A DNA stretch of 6,526 nt, from positions 1-6,526 of the forward strand of contig JAICSG010000237.1 of NCBI GenBank assembly GCA_025937035.1, given 5' to 3'. The DNA is from Thermoanaerobaculia bacterium (GTDB taxonomy: Bacteria > Acidobacteriota > Thermoanaerobaculia > Multivoradales > UBA5704). Of this stretch, positions 5,726 to 6,526 are shown piece after piece (the first letter of the stretch is position 1; each line of letters opens with the position of its first letter). A program made the translations under genes and the position numbers. The notes beneath the pieces are model-generated. The model ran no database searches and had not been told where the DNA came from. It saw only the letters and a list, made by a program, of their open reading frames with translations.

Positions 5726-6352
5726 TCAGCGCAACGGCACCTCCGGCCATCGTTCCGGCGTCTCCGCGCCCTGGCCGTCGCAGGCGGCCTTGGCGCGGAG
5801 CGCGACGAGACGCGGCCGGCTGCCGTCGAAACGATAGGCCGCCAGCGTCCCGCAATCGCCCGGTCCCCGGAATTTGTCGAGGACCGTGAGCGTGCCTGTC
5901 TTCGCGTCGAACGCCGGAAGGCCCTCGATCTCCGTGGCCTTCCCCGGCACGAGCGACCCTTCGTCCGGCGACTCTCGGATCTCGAAGTCAAGCGGACCGG
6001 TAGCGGGCGGCTGACTACTTTGATCATACATATAATACAGGTAAGACCCTTGATACGCACCCCAGGCGCACCGCACCTCGACGAGCGCTCGCGCGGGCCC
6101 CAGCGGATGGACCTCGATCCCCTCCCCCTCGACCGCCGTCTGGCGGAACGCCTGCTCGCAGTCGTCCGGCCAGCCCAGGACCGCCCGCCAAGCGGCCCGG
6201 CCGCTCGGCAGGGGAGCGGGCTTAGCGGCCGGAGGCGGCGCGGGCGTCGCGGCTGGGTGTGGAGGCGCGGCGGCCGGCTCGTGCCGGCCACAGGCGAGGA
6301 GGAGGAGGAGCGAGGCGATGAGGGATAGCCGGAAAAGAGCCTTTCTATCCAT
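5726..6352 (-). CDS. DUF1176-like lipoprotein
   Basis: This 208-residue protein begins with a charged start and hydrophobic core ending in LLAC (18-21), a lipobox; Cys21 would be lipidated, and Gly22 at +2 favours passage to the outer membrane in diderms. A Pro/Ala-rich linker (27-49) tethers the domain. The mature part has Cys65, Cys95, Cys167 and Cys191, enough for two disulfides, as expected in the periplasm. The C-terminal half, with FDAKTGTLTV (148-157), RGPGDCG (162-168), YRFDG (173-177) and WPEVPL (202-207), recalls the DUF1176 family, proteins of unknown function; this match is from memory. An AT-richer patch (about 6010-6055) encodes a Tyr-rich stretch around 99-113. ATG 6352 gives a complete signal sequence, though no strong Shine-Dalgarno is seen. 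It precedes the GH19 gene in the same direction. Confidence 0.75.
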   Translation of the reverse strand: MDRKALFRLSLIASLLLLLACGRHEPAAAPPHPAATPAPPPAAKPAPLPSGRAAWRAVLGWPDDCEQAFRQTAVEGEGIEVHPLGPARALVEVRCAWGAYQGSYLYYMYDQSSQPPATGPLDFEIRESPDEGSLVPGKATEIEGLPAFDAKTGTLTVLDKFRGPGDCGTLAAYRFDGSRPRLVALRAKAACDGQGAETPERWPEVPLR

Positions 6353-6448
6353 GGCGGCCGGACCGTACCACGGCTCCCGCGGCGGTATCCGCGCGCGTCC
6401 GCGGCCGGTTTCGCCGCGGTGGCGGCACCTTCTTTATGACAGCCGCCG

Positions 6449-6469
6449 CTCGCGGCGCGGTGCCGCGAG
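6449..6469 (+). promoter_or_regulatory. Perfect GC hairpin upstream of the last gene
   Basis: CTCGCGGC (6449-6456) and GCCGCGAG (6462-6469) form a perfect 8-bp stem with a 5-base loop, 28 bp before the ATG of the truncated gene at the right edge. It lies in a very GC-rich 145-bp spacer (6353-6497) between divergent genes. No T-tract follows on either strand, so a leader structure or a protein-binding palindrome is as likely as a terminator. The rest of the spacer has a shorter CGCGG/CCGCG repeat (6378-6393) and no convincing promoter; TTTATG (6434-6439) is the only AT-rich site. Confidence 0.35.
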
Positions 6470-6497
6470 GCCGGCGCGGCTGCCTGGGGAATCGATC

Positions 6498-6526
6498 ATG
6501 AAAAAGCAGATCCAGAAGATCGTCCT
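6498..6526 (+). CDS. Start of an unidentified gene, cut by the window edge
   Basis: ATG at 6498 is preceded by GGGGA (6486-6490) at 7 bases and begins MKKQIQKIVL before the window ends. Only nine full codons and two bases of the tenth are visible; any third base there still gives leucine. A Lys-rich start followed by a short hydrophobic stretch fits a signal peptide, but it also resembles leader peptides annotated as class I lanthipeptide or similar RiPP precursors. The visible part cannot decide between these. It is divergent from the lipoprotein gene. Confidence 0.5.

Noticed and set aside
5285..6328. Plus-strand open frame of 347 codons across the GH19 and lipoprotein genes
   Set aside because: It is antisense to two genes with recognisable motifs (the GH19 cleft motif and a lipobox) and shows only the composition of a shadow frame.

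Overview
The window is GC-rich throughout. Its genes have clear Shine-Dalgarno sites where a start can be judged, one encodes a Gram-negative-style lipoprotein, and one a proton/sodium-type dicarboxylate carrier. This suggests a GC-rich diderm bacterium of the Acidobacteriota or Myxococcota sort. That placement is inference only, because no marker gene is present.

Layout from left to right. Positions 1-250 are non-coding and hold a terminator-like hairpin (4-19) and a 137-bp palindromic element (66-202) whose two arms are near-identical inverted copies of a GTAGAGACG-type hairpin, so it looks like a REPIN or small MITE. A 633-residue protein with two phospholipase D HKD-type motifs lies on the minus strand (251-2152). 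It is transcribed divergently, across a 60-bp gap, from an aminoglycoside-phosphotransferase-family kinase (2213-3142, plus strand).

A 208-bp non-coding leader with a long-range inverted repeat (3143-3350) precedes a small RNA-binding protein, with one RRM domain and a Gly/Arg/Tyr-rich tail (3351-3722). Only 43 bp later comes a full-length DctA-type C4-dicarboxylate symporter (3766-5079). Its stop codon lies 4 bp from the stop of a convergent minus-strand pair: a DUF1176-like lipoprotein (5726-6352) followed by a GH19/endolysin-like glycan hydrolase without a signal peptide (5084-5689). The last 174 bp hold a short GC-rich spacer with a perfect hairpin and the first ten codons of a plus-strand gene that runs off the window.

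The genes do not form one pathway. The units most likely to work together are the lipoprotein and GH19 pair (same strand, 36-bp gap) and perhaps the RNA-binding protein and dctA (same strand, 43-bp gap). I see no CRISPR array, tRNA, rRNA, transposase or recognised defence or secretion operon. The most noteworthy items are the structured leader of the RRM gene, the lipoprotein plus signal-less hydrolase pair, the REPIN-like element, and the truncated gene at the right edge, whose first residues resemble RiPP precursor leaders.
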